Assembly (NCBI RefSeq): GCF_026262505.1
Contig: NC_067207.1
Location: forward strand, 32,704,082 to 32,768,081
Source of the DNA: Trichomonas vaginalis G3
Taxonomy: Eukaryota > Parabasalia > Trichomonadida > Trichomonadidae
Direction of reading: 5' to 3'
DNA length: 64,000 nt
The first letter of the stretch is position 1. Each line of letters starts with the position of its first letter. Below the pieces are notes generated by a model, which saw only the letters and a program-made list of their open reading frames with translations, did no database searches and was not told where the DNA came from. The translations under genes were made by a program, and so were the position numbers. Shown here piece by piece: positions 53,472-64,000 of the stretch.

Positions 53472-54095
53472 TTGTTAGAGTTCAAAACATTCAAAATTGG
53501 GTATCGAGAATTTTGCTTCATCGAGAGAGGCGTATACATGAAAGTCTTTTACCACAACCTTCTTGGTGGGAATTTCACAAACAAAACAGAAGCCAAAAGC
53601 ATCAACACGAAATACAAATATTCTATCTTAACCGAGATTGACGACGAATTCCGCGACTACGACAATAAATTCACATTTGCACTTGTTTATCCTGAACTCA
53701 ACTTGTACAACATTTGGCAACAAACTAATAATCCTCTTAATGAAATCAAGAAATGGTATAATGAGACCCATTATAAAGTTGATGGTTACAAAAACATTAC
53801 GATTTTAGCAGATCGAAAACATTATTCTTGTGTATGGGGTGGGCTTACTCTTAGTCATACAAATAATCTAATAGATGGATGTCCTGGAGGCAGTACATGG
53901 TTCTTTACTATTGGATACGTTGGAAAAGATTGGAGTTCAGCCCCATATATCCCGTCAAACGATTTAGGTGTTAGTATTGTGAGTCTATGGGTAAAGGTGA
54001 TCGATGATAAATACCAGGTTATGCAAACTTGCAAAATCAACTATTTCAATAAAATGAACTTTGAATATCTTGTATTTATTCTTATGTACGAATAA
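53472..54095 (+). CDS. Array copy 5
   Basis: Duplicate of copy 3 at a 1,530-bp offset; the leader and first half are almost unchanged. The central block differs (NEIKKWYNETHYKVDGYKN, DRKHYSCVWGG, GKDWSSAPY). Confidence 0.6.
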   Translation: MLEFKTFKIGYREFCFIERGVYMKVFYHNLLGGNFTNKTEAKSINTKYKYSILTEIDDEFRDYDNKFTFALVYPELNLYNIWQQTNNPLNEIKKWYNETHYKVDGYKNITILADRKHYSCVWGGLTLSHTNNLIDGCPGGSTWFFTIGYVGKDWSSAPYIPSNDLGVSIVSLWVKVIDDKYQVMQTCKINYFNKMNFEYLVFILMYE

Positions 54096-54222
54096 ACGAA
54101 TACTTTAGTTTAATTCATTGCCTTGAATGCCGATAACTTAAAACTTGAATGAATTTTCCCCATTGATTAATTTTTTTTGTCAATTTTTTCCGATCATTTT
54201 TTATGAAAATTGAGCATCATCA

Positions 54223-54846
54223 TTGTTAGGATTCAAAACATTCAAAGTTGGTGATCGAGAACTCATGTATGTTGGAAGAAGTATATACATGAAAGTATTC
54301 TACCACAATCTTCTTGGCGGAGTTTTCGCCAACAAAACAGAAGCTAAAAACATCAACACTAAATACAAATATTCTATTCTCACTGAGATCAACGATGACT
54401 TTCGAGATTATGACAATAAATTTACGTTTGCTCTCTTAAATCCCGAGTTAAATTTGTACAACATTTGGCAACAAACTAATAATCCACTCCTCGAAAATAA
54501 GAAGTGGAGCGATAACAATCATTACAAAGTTGAAGGCTATAACAACATTACAATTTTAGCAGATCGAAATTCTACTGCTTGTGTCTGGGGCGGACTTACT
54601 TTGAACCATTCAGATAATTTAATTGATGGATGTCCTGGAGGCTACGACTGGTTTTTTACCATTGGATACGTTGGACAAGAATGGGAAACTACCGATAAAA
54701 TTCCTTCAAACGATTCAAAAGTCAATATAGTGAGCCTCTGGGTGAAGGTAATCGAAAACAAATACAATATTTTACAATCATGTATTGTAGACTATTCCAA
54801 TAAACTGAATTTTGTAATTCTTGCGTTTATCATGATTTTAGAATGA
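54223..54846 (+). CDS. Array copy 6
   Basis: The first 290 bases are almost identical to copy 1 (3,701 bases upstream). The centre (LLENKKWSDNNHYK, NSTACVWGG, GQEWETTDK) and the end (KLNFVILAFIMILE) are different from copy 1 and nearer to copies 2 and 4 at the C-terminus. This is the clearest mosaic in the array. Confidence 0.6.
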   Translation: MLGFKTFKVGDRELMYVGRSIYMKVFYHNLLGGVFANKTEAKNINTKYKYSILTEINDDFRDYDNKFTFALLNPELNLYNIWQQTNNPLLENKKWSDNNHYKVEGYNNITILADRNSTACVWGGLTLNHSDNLIDGCPGGYDWFFTIGYVGQEWETTDKIPSNDSKVNIVSLWVKVIENKYNILQSCIVDYSNKLNFVILAFIMILE

Positions 54847-54937
54847 AAAATATATATTAGTAATACTACTAGCTATCTGCTTTTGAAATGAAATCTTTGT
54901 CAAAATTTTCCGATCATTTTTCATGAAATTTTTATGA

Positions 54938-56938
54938 TATCAATCGCTCGAATTCAAAACATTCAAAATTGGAAATCGAGAACTCATGTATATTGGAAGG
55001 AACATATACATGAAGGTCTTCTACCACAATATGCTTGGTGGAGTTTTTGCCAACAAAACAGAAGCCAAAAACATCAACTCGAAATACAAATATTCCATTC
55101 TAACCGAGATTGATGATGAATTCCGAGACTTTGATTAAGGATGTCAATTCGGAAAATTGTTTTCATTTTAGGAGAATATAATTTTCCTTTTGGAAAATTT
55201 AAAAAGTGAGACGCGCAGGATTCGAACTTTTTTAAAAGTTGATTTAAATATATTCTAGTGTGGATTCTAAGGATAATATCATATTTAAAATAAGAATATA
55301 CTAGTTTAGGTGGTATAATTTTTTTCGATAAATTTGAGAGTATGTACGTTTAGGACATCAAAAGTGTCAATTCGCTCAGCGAAAGCTGAGCTAGCTTCGT
55401 TCTCGAAAGAATAGGGAAGGAGTGAAAGAGAGTGATACAGATGTTGACACATTCATATCATTTCAACAAATTTTGATCAAATTGAAATGCAATGAAATTC
55501 AATTCACTTCATATCCTTCAGTCAGTACATCGACATCCTTCTACATCACAATGATAACTCGTGCATCAATAGTTCTACAACTAACTCAGAAAAAACAAGA
55601 TTATTACTTCCTGCTTACAGCTTTTAAAAAGTTTCGATGATAAAAATCACTCTACTCTTGTTTATCGATATGTTGTGATAGTAGGTAAACGTATTCTTAT
55701 CGATATTAATAAAAATATTTTTACGAAAATCTGAACCAATTACAGAGTTATTCATAAAGTTTATGATAACTGTAATTACTTCATCTTTGTTTTATATTTG
55801 AATAAACAATTTAATTTAATTTGCATAATTTTTTTTAGTTGAAAGACAGGAAACTTAGTTGAGTTTGTATTATTTTTATCGTTCAATTCATTGTATATGT
55901 GAGTGATCCAGATATTTAAGATATTTGTTAATTTTATGAGAATAAATTTAAAATATCATGAAATATAAAGGAGAGTAATATTTTTCAATTTTCTTTTTTT
56001 CTTTCTCTCAAATATTTTCTATTGGGAATTTTCTTGTTATCAAAAAATAATTTTAATATTTGTTTATTTCATTACATACAATAAAATTTTAAAAACTCTA
56101 TTTCTTCACAAGAAAATTTTTTTCCTTCATATGAAGAAACATTTTGTTCTCCATTTGATGCTGAGTCTAAATCTCGATTTTTGAATTTTCTTCTTTCCAA
56201 ATTTCTTTTTTCCAAATTAGAAGTTTAATTCAAATTTTCAATAGTTTATATATTTTCTCAAACCGTCTTAGATTTTCTCACTTTTTAGGGATTTTCTCTC
56301 AAAGTATACAAAAATAGTAATACCAATACATGTGTCTAATATACTTTAAAACCATCGTGATAAAATTCAAAAACGAAGAGTTCTTCTCTCCAAATTTTTT
56401 TCAAAATCAAAAAAATGAGATAAAAAAATACGTTTGGAAAATTCATTTTTAGCATTTTAGGAATTTTCTCACTTTTCTTCCAAATTGACATCCTTACTTT
56501 GATCATAAATTTACATTTGCTCTCATTTATCCAGAAATTAATTTGTATAATATTTGGCAACAAACTAACAATCCTCTTTACGAAACTAAGAAACAATCTA
56601 ATAACGTTTTTTACAAGGTTGCTGGCTATCAAAACATTACAATTTTTGCAGATCGAAACAATTCTTTGTGCGTCTGGGGCGGGCTGACTCTGAGTCACAC
56701 AGATAACTTGATTGACAGCTGTCCTGGAGGTAAAGACTGGTATTTCACTATTGGCTACGTCGGAACGTACTGGGGCACGATTAATGATAAAATTCCTTCG
56801 AATAATCTACCAGTTAATATCACAAGTCTTTGGGTGAAGGTGATTGATGACAAATTCAAACTTTTACAGTCCTGTATGTGTAAATATTTTAATTCAAAGA
56901 ATTTTGGATATTTTATGTTTGTATTGATATCGGAATAA
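54938..56938 (+). pseudogene. Array copy 7, split by a DNA transposon
   Basis: The 5' part (54938-55135) and 3' part (56504-56938) together match one copy. The join at DEFRDFD / HKFTFALIYPE is exact when one copy of the 7-base target duplication is ignored. The first three bases of the transposon (TAA) stop the 5' frame. The 3' part has its own centre (NSLCVWGG, LIDSCPGG in place of LIDGCPGG). Confidence 0.8.
55136..56496. mobile_element. 1,361-bp DNA transposon without transposase
   Basis: It starts TAAGGATGTCAATT and ends with the exact inverted copy AATTGACATCCTTA. The 7-base sequence CTTTGAT flanks both sides (55129-55135 and 56497-56503), and uninterrupted paralogues prove the empty site. 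Inside, no long frame resembles a transposase, so it needs a helper element. The inner right side is rich in short AT runs. The superfamily is uncertain: a 7- or 8-base target duplication would suit hAT-like elements if the terminal T is counted in it. Confidence 0.85.
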
Positions 56939-57076
56939 AAATTCACTATCCATAAATTATTTTCATAAAATGTTGTAAACTATATCGGATCACATTGAAA
57001 AAATCGTTGTAATTCCGAAATGAATACATTTTTGTCAGATTTTCCCGATCATTTCATGATTTTTTTCATCTTTTAG

Positions 57077-57709
57077 TTGCTAGGATTCAAAACATTCAAA
57101 ATTGGGAATCGAGAACTCATGTATATAGGAAGAAGTATATACATGAAAGTATTCTATCACAATATGCTTGGTGGAGTTTTCTCAAACAAAACAGAAGCCA
57201 AAAACATCAACACGAAATATAAATATTCCATTTTAAATGAAATTAATGACGAATTTCGAGACAATGATAGAAAATTCACATTCGCTCTTTTCTATCCTGA
57301 ACTCAAATTGTACAATATTTGGCAGCAAAGTAATAACCCTCTTAACGAACCGAAGAAATGGACCACTAACAATTATTATAAAGTCCAAGGGTATAGAAAC
57401 TTTACAACTTTAGCAGATCGAAAGCATGAAAAATGCAACTGGGGTGGACTTGTTTTGAGTCACACAGAGAACTTAATTGACGGTTGCCCCGGAGGTGAAG
57501 ACTGGTACTTCACTATTGGATACGTCGGAAGACCATGGTTTTCTGTTACTGATAAAATTCCTTCAAACGATAGTCCAGTTAATGTTGTAAGTATGTGGGT
57601 GAAAGTCATTAACGATAAATACACTATCATTCAGTCATGCATGTGCAAATACTTCAATAATAACCATTTGGAATATTTATCTTTTATCATTCTCTTCCTT
57701 TGCGAATAA
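57077..57709 (+). CDS. Array copy 8
   Basis: The only copy where an ATG (57056) lies in frame: it reads MIFFIF, then TAG (57074), then LLGFKTFKIGNREL. A hydrophobic start of this kind looks like the rest of a signal peptide, which suggests what the ancestral N-terminus was. The centre is diverged (DRKHEKCNWGGLVLS, GRPWFSVTDK) and the C-terminus is KYFNNNHLEYLSFIILFLCE. Confidence 0.6.
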   Translation: MLGFKTFKIGNRELMYIGRSIYMKVFYHNMLGGVFSNKTEAKNINTKYKYSILNEINDEFRDNDRKFTFALFYPELKLYNIWQQSNNPLNEPKKWTTNNYYKVQGYRNFTTLADRKHEKCNWGGLVLSHTENLIDGCPGGEDWYFTIGYVGRPWFSVTDKIPSNDSPVNVVSMWVKVINDKYTIIQSCMCKYFNNNHLEYLSFIILFLCE

Positions 57710-57815
57710 AAACATAAGATATATTGATTTCTATTTAAAAAATTGAAGTTAATTACTCCGAAATGATAAAATTTTTGTCAGATTTTTCCGATCATTTTTA
57801 TATGAAATTTGATTA

Positions 57816-58448
57816 TTGGTATTGTTAGGATTCAAAACATTCAAAATTGGGAATCGAGAACTCATGTATATTGGAAGGAACATATACATGAAAGTATTCT
57901 ATCACAATATGCTTGGTGGAGTTTTCTCAAACAAAGATCAAGCGAAATATATAAATTCTCAATATAAATACTCTATCCTTAATGAGATTAATGACGAATT
58001 TCGAGATAATGACAGAAAATTCACGTTTGCTCTTTTCTATCCAGAATTAAATCTTTACAACATCTGGCAACAAAGCAACAGCCCTCTCAATGAACGAAAG
58101 AAATGGACCACTAATAACCATTACAAAGTCGAAGGCTACAACAACATTACGATTTTAGCAGATCGAAATGATTCTGCTTGTGTTTGGGGTGGACTTACTC
58201 TGAGTCATTCAGGAAGCTTAATTGATGGCTGTCCTGGAGGAGCAGATTGGTATTTTACTATTGGATACGTTGGAGAGCCAACGCATTTTATTAAGAATAA
58301 AATTCCTTCGAATGATGCTAAAGTTGGCGTTGTAAGTCTCTGGATAAAAGTTATTCAGGACAAATATTCTATTTGGCAATCGTGCAATAAAAATTATTTC
58401 ATCCACAGTAATTTTGAATTTCTATTCTTTATTCTTATTTGCAAATAA
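57816..58448 (+). CDS. Array copy 9
   Basis: The last copy. The leader TTTTTCCGATCATTTTTATATG is followed by an out-of-frame ATG, as in copies 1, 2, 4 and 6 (written here in pieces: TTTTTCCGATCATTTTTAT then ATG). The first half follows the copy 2/4 type, and the centre (SGSLIDGCPGGADWYF, GEPTHFIKNK) is its own. C-terminus NFEFLFFILICK. Confidence 0.6.
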   Translation: MVLLGFKTFKIGNRELMYIGRNIYMKVFYHNMLGGVFSNKDQAKYINSQYKYSILNEINDEFRDNDRKFTFALFYPELNLYNIWQQSNSPLNERKKWTTNNHYKVEGYNNITILADRNDSACVWGGLTLSHSGSLIDGCPGGADWYFTIGYVGEPTHFIKNKIPSNDAKVGVVSLWIKVIQDKYSIWQSCNKNYFIHSNFEFLFFILICK

Positions 58449-58449
58449 A

Positions 58450-58978
58450 CATATTCTCTATGTTAGTTAATTTTTCCTACAAATGCTTATATTTGATAGC
58501 TGATAGTAGTGAATATTCAGATTCGAAACTGAATTTCGAAAAAATTTAGAATAAAAATAGTTTGCAATAGTAAGAACATCATTTTTGCAATCTTATTCGA
58601 ACCACCGAAATTTATGTATTCCTATGAAAATTGAAAGATACATTGAATATAATCCTCTTTTTCTGAAACTTTTTACATTCATCCGATACATGGGTACAAT
58701 AAATGATCCAGCGTATAAGCATCTAATATTATCAATTAAAACTTTTTCCATCGTTAAATCTTATTCATCAAAATTAGCCTTGTTATCTTATGTACTTTAT
58801 GATGTTCATGTTTTTTGATTCAAATCGTTAAGGTGCTGAATTCAAATGGTTTGAAAACACACAATTTTCTGAATGTGTTCAAATACGAATGATGATATAT
58901 TGTATATCTCTGTTAGGATATAATTTTTCATCCGATTTTTTTCAGAAATGATTTAATTCTATACAATATGTGACATTT
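58450..58978. other. Spacer between the array and the BspA-like gene
   Basis: AT-rich, with a 77-codon frame at 58585 lacking an ATG start; not accepted as a gene. Confidence 0.5.
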
Positions 58979-61900
58979 ATGTTTCTCTTCTTTGCAAGTC
59001 ATATTCAAGCCGTTGATTATGATGTTAGAGGCACAACTCTATTCATATCAGGATCTGGAAGCGTTACAAATGCAGCTATCTCGACAGCGGTTGATAAAAC
59101 TGCAATTCAAACAATTATTATTGACGATGATGGTCCTGATACTATTGATACATATGCATTTCAGTCATTTTCCACTCTTGTGGATGTTACAATCGGCATC
59201 TGTCACAAATTTTAAACCGAGCGCTTTCCGATATGATTACGCAATCGACAACATATATTTAAGTGAGAACAATCAATATTTTGCAAGGGATAGATACGGT
59301 GCAATCTATTCTAAAGACATGACTATTCTTTATAAAGTTCCACCACAAAATACTGAATATGTAATTCCAAGAACTGTTACAACACTTTTGGATGAATCAA
59401 TGCATGGATTACAAAAGATATATTCGATTTCAATACCAAATACAGTATCAGTAATATTGCCAAGATTAATTATGTATTCAAGAGTTACTTCGATTACATT
59501 TGAGTCAGGAATTATATTAGAAAACTTTACTTGCATGGCTTATGCGAACATCAAAAGTATAGTAATTCCAAAATCAGTAAAATATTTTAGAGATGGCTGT
59601 TTCTGGAGAGCATCACAAATGACATCGATAACTTTTGAAGAAGGAAGCCAATTAGAACTAATTGAAGGTAATGCTTTTGCATATTGTGTGTTTACTTCAA
59701 TAATTATTCCTTCAAAATGCAAAGAAATAAAACAAAATGCATTCAATTCACAGACAAAACTGAAGAATATTTCTTTGCCAGCTTCAATAGAAAAATTATA
59801 CCCTGAAACATTTGCAAACTGCCAAGAAATTACTACAATGACATTAGATCCAGATAACCAAAACTATACATTAGCAAGTAATTCATTATTGCAATCAATT
59901 GATGGTTCACAAACCATTTACATTGTTTCAACAATTACTTCACTTACAATTACTGCTAAAATGTCGTCAATTGGTTTATCTGTTTTACAAGGATGTGATA
60001 AACTAACAACATTAACTGTTGAAACAGGGAATAAATATTTCTATGCAGAAGGCGGTATTTTATACAATATTGGTAAAACAAAAGCAATTGCTGCAGTTGG
60101 AGGTTTAGTTACTGCAAATGTTTTAGCAACTGTAACTGAAATCGGAATTTATTGTTTCGCTGGTTGCATAAAACTCACAACAATTAATTTGGGACCAAAC
60201 GTTGTCACATTAAACTACAATTCTTTTATGAATGCAAACAGATTCACAAAGATTATTATACCTGCAAAATGCAAGACAATAAATAGCAACTGCTTTTTTG
60301 GATGCACAGCTTTAACTAATATTACATTTCTTGGTGATTTAGTAGAATACATTGGCTATCTAGCATTTGCATCAACAAAACTCACATCAATCGTTTTTAG
60401 TAGTAAATTAAAAACATTAGATCATGAAGCATTTAGTAATATTGGACTTACATCTGCTGAATTCCATCCTGACTATCCGTTGCAAAGGATTAGATATTTA
60501 GCGTTTTATCAAACAAAATTGGTCACTGTAAGAATACCAAGAAATGTCAGATGGAGTGAATACAATGCATTTTATAATATTAAAACATTGACGACCTTAG
60601 GATTTGCTGTAAATTCATCACTTATTGAACTACAATACACTGTATTTCTAAATGCAAACATTACAACATTAACTTTACCAAAGTCACTAAAAACAATGGG
60701 ACAAGGTTGTTTCATGGGTGCAAGAACATTGAAGTATTAATTTTCGAAGAAGGAATGAATATTTCTTCTTTTGGTATTTCATCATTTAGAGAGTGTTTGA
60801 ACTTAGTAAGAGTACAACTTCCTTCTTCAATTGATAATTTATCTCCAACAACATTCATTGGATGTACAAAGTTGCAATCAATTGATATTCCCAGTGATAA
60901 TGAATATTATCAATCTCAACAAGGAATTGTTTACTCTAAATCAGGTGAAAAACTAATCATTTGCCCTGCAGGACTCAGTGTTGCAACAATCAAGAAGACA
61001 ATCATAGTCATTGGTTCAAACGCATTTTATGGATGCAGTCTTCTTGAAACAATTATTTTCGAACCAGGATGCCGTCTTGAAGTGATGGAAGAAGGAACAT
61101 TTGGTGGCTGCACAGCACTTGTAAGAGTTGATTTACCAACTTCATTACAAGTTGTTCAAAGAGGTTCATTCGAAGGATGTGTTAATTTACAAGTTATAAC
61201 ATTCCCTGATAATTGTGCTGTAAATCTTGATGCAGATTCCATTTTTGCTGGCTGTATATCATTGACAACAGTTGCATTTGGAAAGTTCTGTGCTTTGACA
61301 ATAATTGGTGAACATGAATTTAGTTGTTGCTATAATTTATCATCTATTATTATCCCAGCAAACTGCACAACCATTGGTGCATATGCTTTCGAGAATTGTA
61401 CATCATTGAGTTCAATAACATATGAATTGAACTCTCAAATTGCATCATTTGGAGAAGGAGCTTTTGCTGGATGTTTATCCCTCAATGATTATTATGTTCC
61501 TGATATTTTTGTGAACATCACTTCAGAATGCTTTGGATCAGCACCAAATATCAGTAGAGTTTTTATAGAAGAAAATTTAAGAATACATAAAATAGGAAGT
61601 AATGCTTTCTCCACATTTCCTCTCAGAGAACTTATTATTGGTGCAGGTACAACAGTTGAAATCATTGAGAGTTCTGCATTTGAAGGAAGATCTTTAGCAT
61701 CTTTTCATTTAAACAATCTTGTTAAGATAGAAGACAGTGCATTCAAGAATTGCGCATCACTTTCCGATTTCTCTGTCACAGATATTTCTTCTATTGGAAA
61801 CAACGCATTTGAAGGATGTATCAGTCTTACAACTTTCACTGTTCCAACTCACTGTATTTTGTTTGGAAATAACGCAATGAGTGGTTGTACTTCTTTAACA

Positions 61901-63817
61901 ACTATATCTTTCTCATCAAGTTCACTTGGTTCTCTTGGAAATTATGCACTAAGTTCTTGTTCTTCTCTAAAGACTATTTCAATTCCTAACTCAGTAACTT
62001 CAATAGGAAATAATTGTTTCCAGAATTGTTTAGCTTTATCTTCTGTTACATTTTCATCTTCACCAAAATTATCAAATATAGGAAGTGCAGCTTTCTCAGG
62101 TTGTTCTTCAATTTCAGCTTTTTCTTTCCCTGATACAGTTAAGACAATAGGAAACAATTGTTTCCAAAATTGTATCAAACTTTCTTCAATCACATTCTCT
62201 TCATCTGCAACTCTTACTTCAATAGGAAACTATGCATTCAGTGGATGTACAAGTATTTCTTCTTTATCTCTTCCTCAAACTTTAACAACGATTGGAACAA
62301 ACTCATTCCAAAATGATAATTTTCTAAAGAAAGTTGATTTTGGACTTTCTCCTAGACTTGTAACAATAGGTAACAATGCATTCAATGGTTGTAAGAACTT
62401 AACATCAATAAAGATTCCAAAAACAACAACTACTATAGGTACAAGTTCATTCCAGAACTGTATACTCCTTTCAGAAATCCTCATTTCTTCGGCATCTTCT
62501 TTGACAACAATTGGTGTATCTGCATTTCAAGGCTGTACATCAATTAAATCTCTTAGATTTTATACGGATTCTTCATCAAGAACTCTTAAATCATCATCAC
62601 CAATAAGTTTAGGAAACTACGCTTTCAAAGGATGTACAAATCTTAATTTAATTGAGAAGATTTCAATATCATCAATTGGAATATCATGTTTCTCTTCATG
62701 TGAATCACTTTCCTCTTTTGAAGTTACATCAGCATGTAGAACAATTTCAAACAATGCATTTGAGAATTGTTTAAATCTTCGTGACTTAAAATTTGAAAGT
62801 CATTCAACTTTAACATCTATTGGTGCAAATGCATTTATCGGATGTATAAGTTTGAACAATTTCACTGTTCCTGATTCAATGACAACTATTTCTTCTGCTG
62901 TATTTGGAAATGCTCCCAATATCACACGTGTTGTTATTCCTCCAAACATGGCAGTGACTTCTATTAACACTAATTCTTTTACTAACATTGATATTCATGA
63001 TTTCACTGTTAGTGATTCATCTAGAATTTTAAGTATTGGTGATTCTGTTTTTGCATTCAAAAAACTGACAAAATTTGTCCTTCATTGCGATGTGAGACTT
63101 GGTAAATATGTTTTCAAGAACTGTACAAATCTTGAGTCAATTGATATTGATTCTATTTATTCTTTTGGGTCAAGTTGTTTCTTAAACTGCGAAAAATTGA
63201 AGTCATTTGCTCTTAACATTAGTTCTTCTCAAGATGTTATTCCAGAAAGTTCTTTTGAAGGTTGTTCGAGTTTATCACATATCAAAATCATTGGTGCAAT
63301 CAAGACAGTATCCGACAAATCATTCAAAGGTTGTGTTTTATTGGAGTTTCCTAGAATTGACACAATTACTCATGTAGGAAATGAATCATTCTACAAATGT
63401 ATTTCTGTTTATATTCCTCGAAAACTGCAAGTTATTGGTAACTCTGCTTTCACATTCTGTCGTCTTATTGATTCATCTGAGAAAAGAATGAAAGGAATCT
63501 ACGATAGTCTGAAACTTCCTTCTTCGGTTTCATCAATTGGAAGTTCTGCATTTAATGGTACAGGTATTAAAATAGTGTATTATTGCGGAGATCATTATCT
63601 TAGTTCTATGCCAAAGGCATTTCCGGATTTTACTAATGTTCATGTAACAAATTCTTATGCTCCTTCAATATTTTGCGGAATAAAGGTATTCGGATCTAAA
63701 TATTCCGAGCGCGAAACTATTTTCTCTACTGGAATTGCTGATGCACAAGCTTTCAGAAAGAAAACAATAAATACTCTTGGATGTAATTTAGCTATGCATG
63801 CAATTATTAATATATAA
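58979..63817 (+). pseudogene. BspA-like leucine-rich repeat surface protein gene with two frame changes
   Basis: ATG 58979 gives MFLFFASHIQA, a short signal peptide. More than 40 repeats of the Treponema pallidum/BspA type follow, with the pattern IGxxAFxGCxSLxxIxIPxSVxxIGxxCFxxC (seen in pieces such as SIGNNCFQNCLALSSVTF and TIGNNAFNGCKNLTSIKIP). About 1,610 codons in all. Such proteins form the largest surface family of trichomonads and are thought to bind host cells or bacteria. The frame changes near 59,205 and back near 60,720, with full coding quality on both sides. The C-terminus (CGIKVFGSKYSERETIF...NLAMHAIINI) has no membrane segment, so this form would be secreted. Confidence 0.8.
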
Positions 63818-64000
63818 CAATAAAAATTTTGTTTTTATTTTCGGTTTATATTAATTTCGATTTTTATTACTTTTTTTGAATCCTCTTCGTCCCATATTGA
63901 ACATAATTATCCAAAACTCATAGGTTTTAAAAACTCTCGAATAATTCATATATGGAATTTTGACAAGTGCATTCTCAAATTTGTTTACATTTGTAAAGCT
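63818..64000. other. 3' flank of the BspA-like gene
   Basis: AT-rich with AATAAAAATTTTG just after the stop, a plausible poly(A) signal. Nothing else is seen. Confidence 0.5.

Larger units (their letters stand above)
50480..58448 (+). repeat. Nine-copy tandem gene array
   Basis: Nine head-to-tail copies of one gene family. Each unit begins with a conserved block TTTTTCCGATCATTTTTC (trichomonad-type TCATTT initiator within it) followed by a stretch of about 27 bases to GGATTCAAAACATTC. Copies share near-identical 5' halves and 3' ends while a central block differs. Copies 2+3 and 4+5 form a 1,530-bp duplication. Confidence 0.9.

Noticed and set aside
51869-53641. Alternative 80-codon frames (starting MDSKCK...) before copies 3 and 5
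   Set aside because: They lie out of frame with the conserved family protein, and the same frame is not kept in the other copies.
55195-55240. tRNA-like sequence (GCAGGATTCGAAC) inside the transposon
   Set aside because: It resembles a B box and T-loop, but the T-stem does not pair and no other tRNA arm is present.
58585-58818. 77-codon frame between array and BspA-like gene
   Set aside because: No ATG start, no family, and not repeated in the other spacers.

Overview
The window looks like nuclear DNA of a trichomonad (Parabasalia, Trichomonas or Tritrichomonas type). The reasons are very AT-rich spacers, intron-free genes with TCA-type initiators a few bases before the ATG, and a typical gene set: a BspA-like leucine-rich repeat protein, a polytopic PAS-plus-cyclase protein, a DUF3447-type ankyrin protein, a small two-repeat Myb protein, a C2 protein with a Pro/Gln tail, a GC-rich RACK1 gene and a Maverick/Polinton element. 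The species cannot be fixed from the sequence alone.

Positions 1 to about 20,082 are the right-hand part of one large Maverick/Polinton-type element that continues beyond the left edge. It carries capsid-protein remnants, an SF3 (D5-like) helicase, a packaging-ATPase remnant, a KilA-N protein, an HNH endonuclease, an rve-type integrase remnant, a phage-like fibre protein with 22-residue repeats, a D12-class adenine methyltransferase and several small unknown proteins. Some genes look whole and others are broken. Between 8.15 and 11.58 kb lie elaborate repeats: ten copies of the palindrome GTTAGATCTAAC, a 106-bp tandem array and two facing 25-bp arrays. Two upstream motif types seem to separate the replication/DNA-binding genes from the virion-like genes. 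The right end is a GC-rich terminus followed by a 30-T tract.

Positions 20.1-24.4 kb are mostly gene-poor host DNA. They hold three 122-bp repeats that can fold into a three-way junction, in which one arm has changed sequence but kept its pairing, and a bZIP-like gene with an in-frame stop. From 24.4 to 49.4 kb come host genes: a huge Ig-like/glycine-rich surface gene (interrupted), a membrane cyclase (interrupted), a sugar-transporter-like gene (one internal TGA), two convergent VOC/glyoxalase-fold genes, a HAD phosphatase, an ankyrin protein, RACK1, a Myb protein, a C2 protein and a decayed ankyrin gene. A protein kinase with a DWG motif follows.

Positions 50.5-58.45 kb hold the most striking locus: nine head-to-tail copies of a roughly 207-residue protein family I do not recognise. 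Copies share near-identical 5' halves, 3' ends and spacers but differ in a central block, a mosaic pattern expected of gene conversion. None has an ATG in frame just downstream of its conserved initiator-like block, except one where a single TAG intervenes. A 1,361-bp DNA transposon with 14-bp inverted ends and a 7-bp target duplication sits in copy seven. A BspA-like gene with two frame changes fills 58.98-63.82 kb. Many host genes here are interrupted, so either this is a decaying region or the assembly carries small indel errors; reads or a second assembly would decide.
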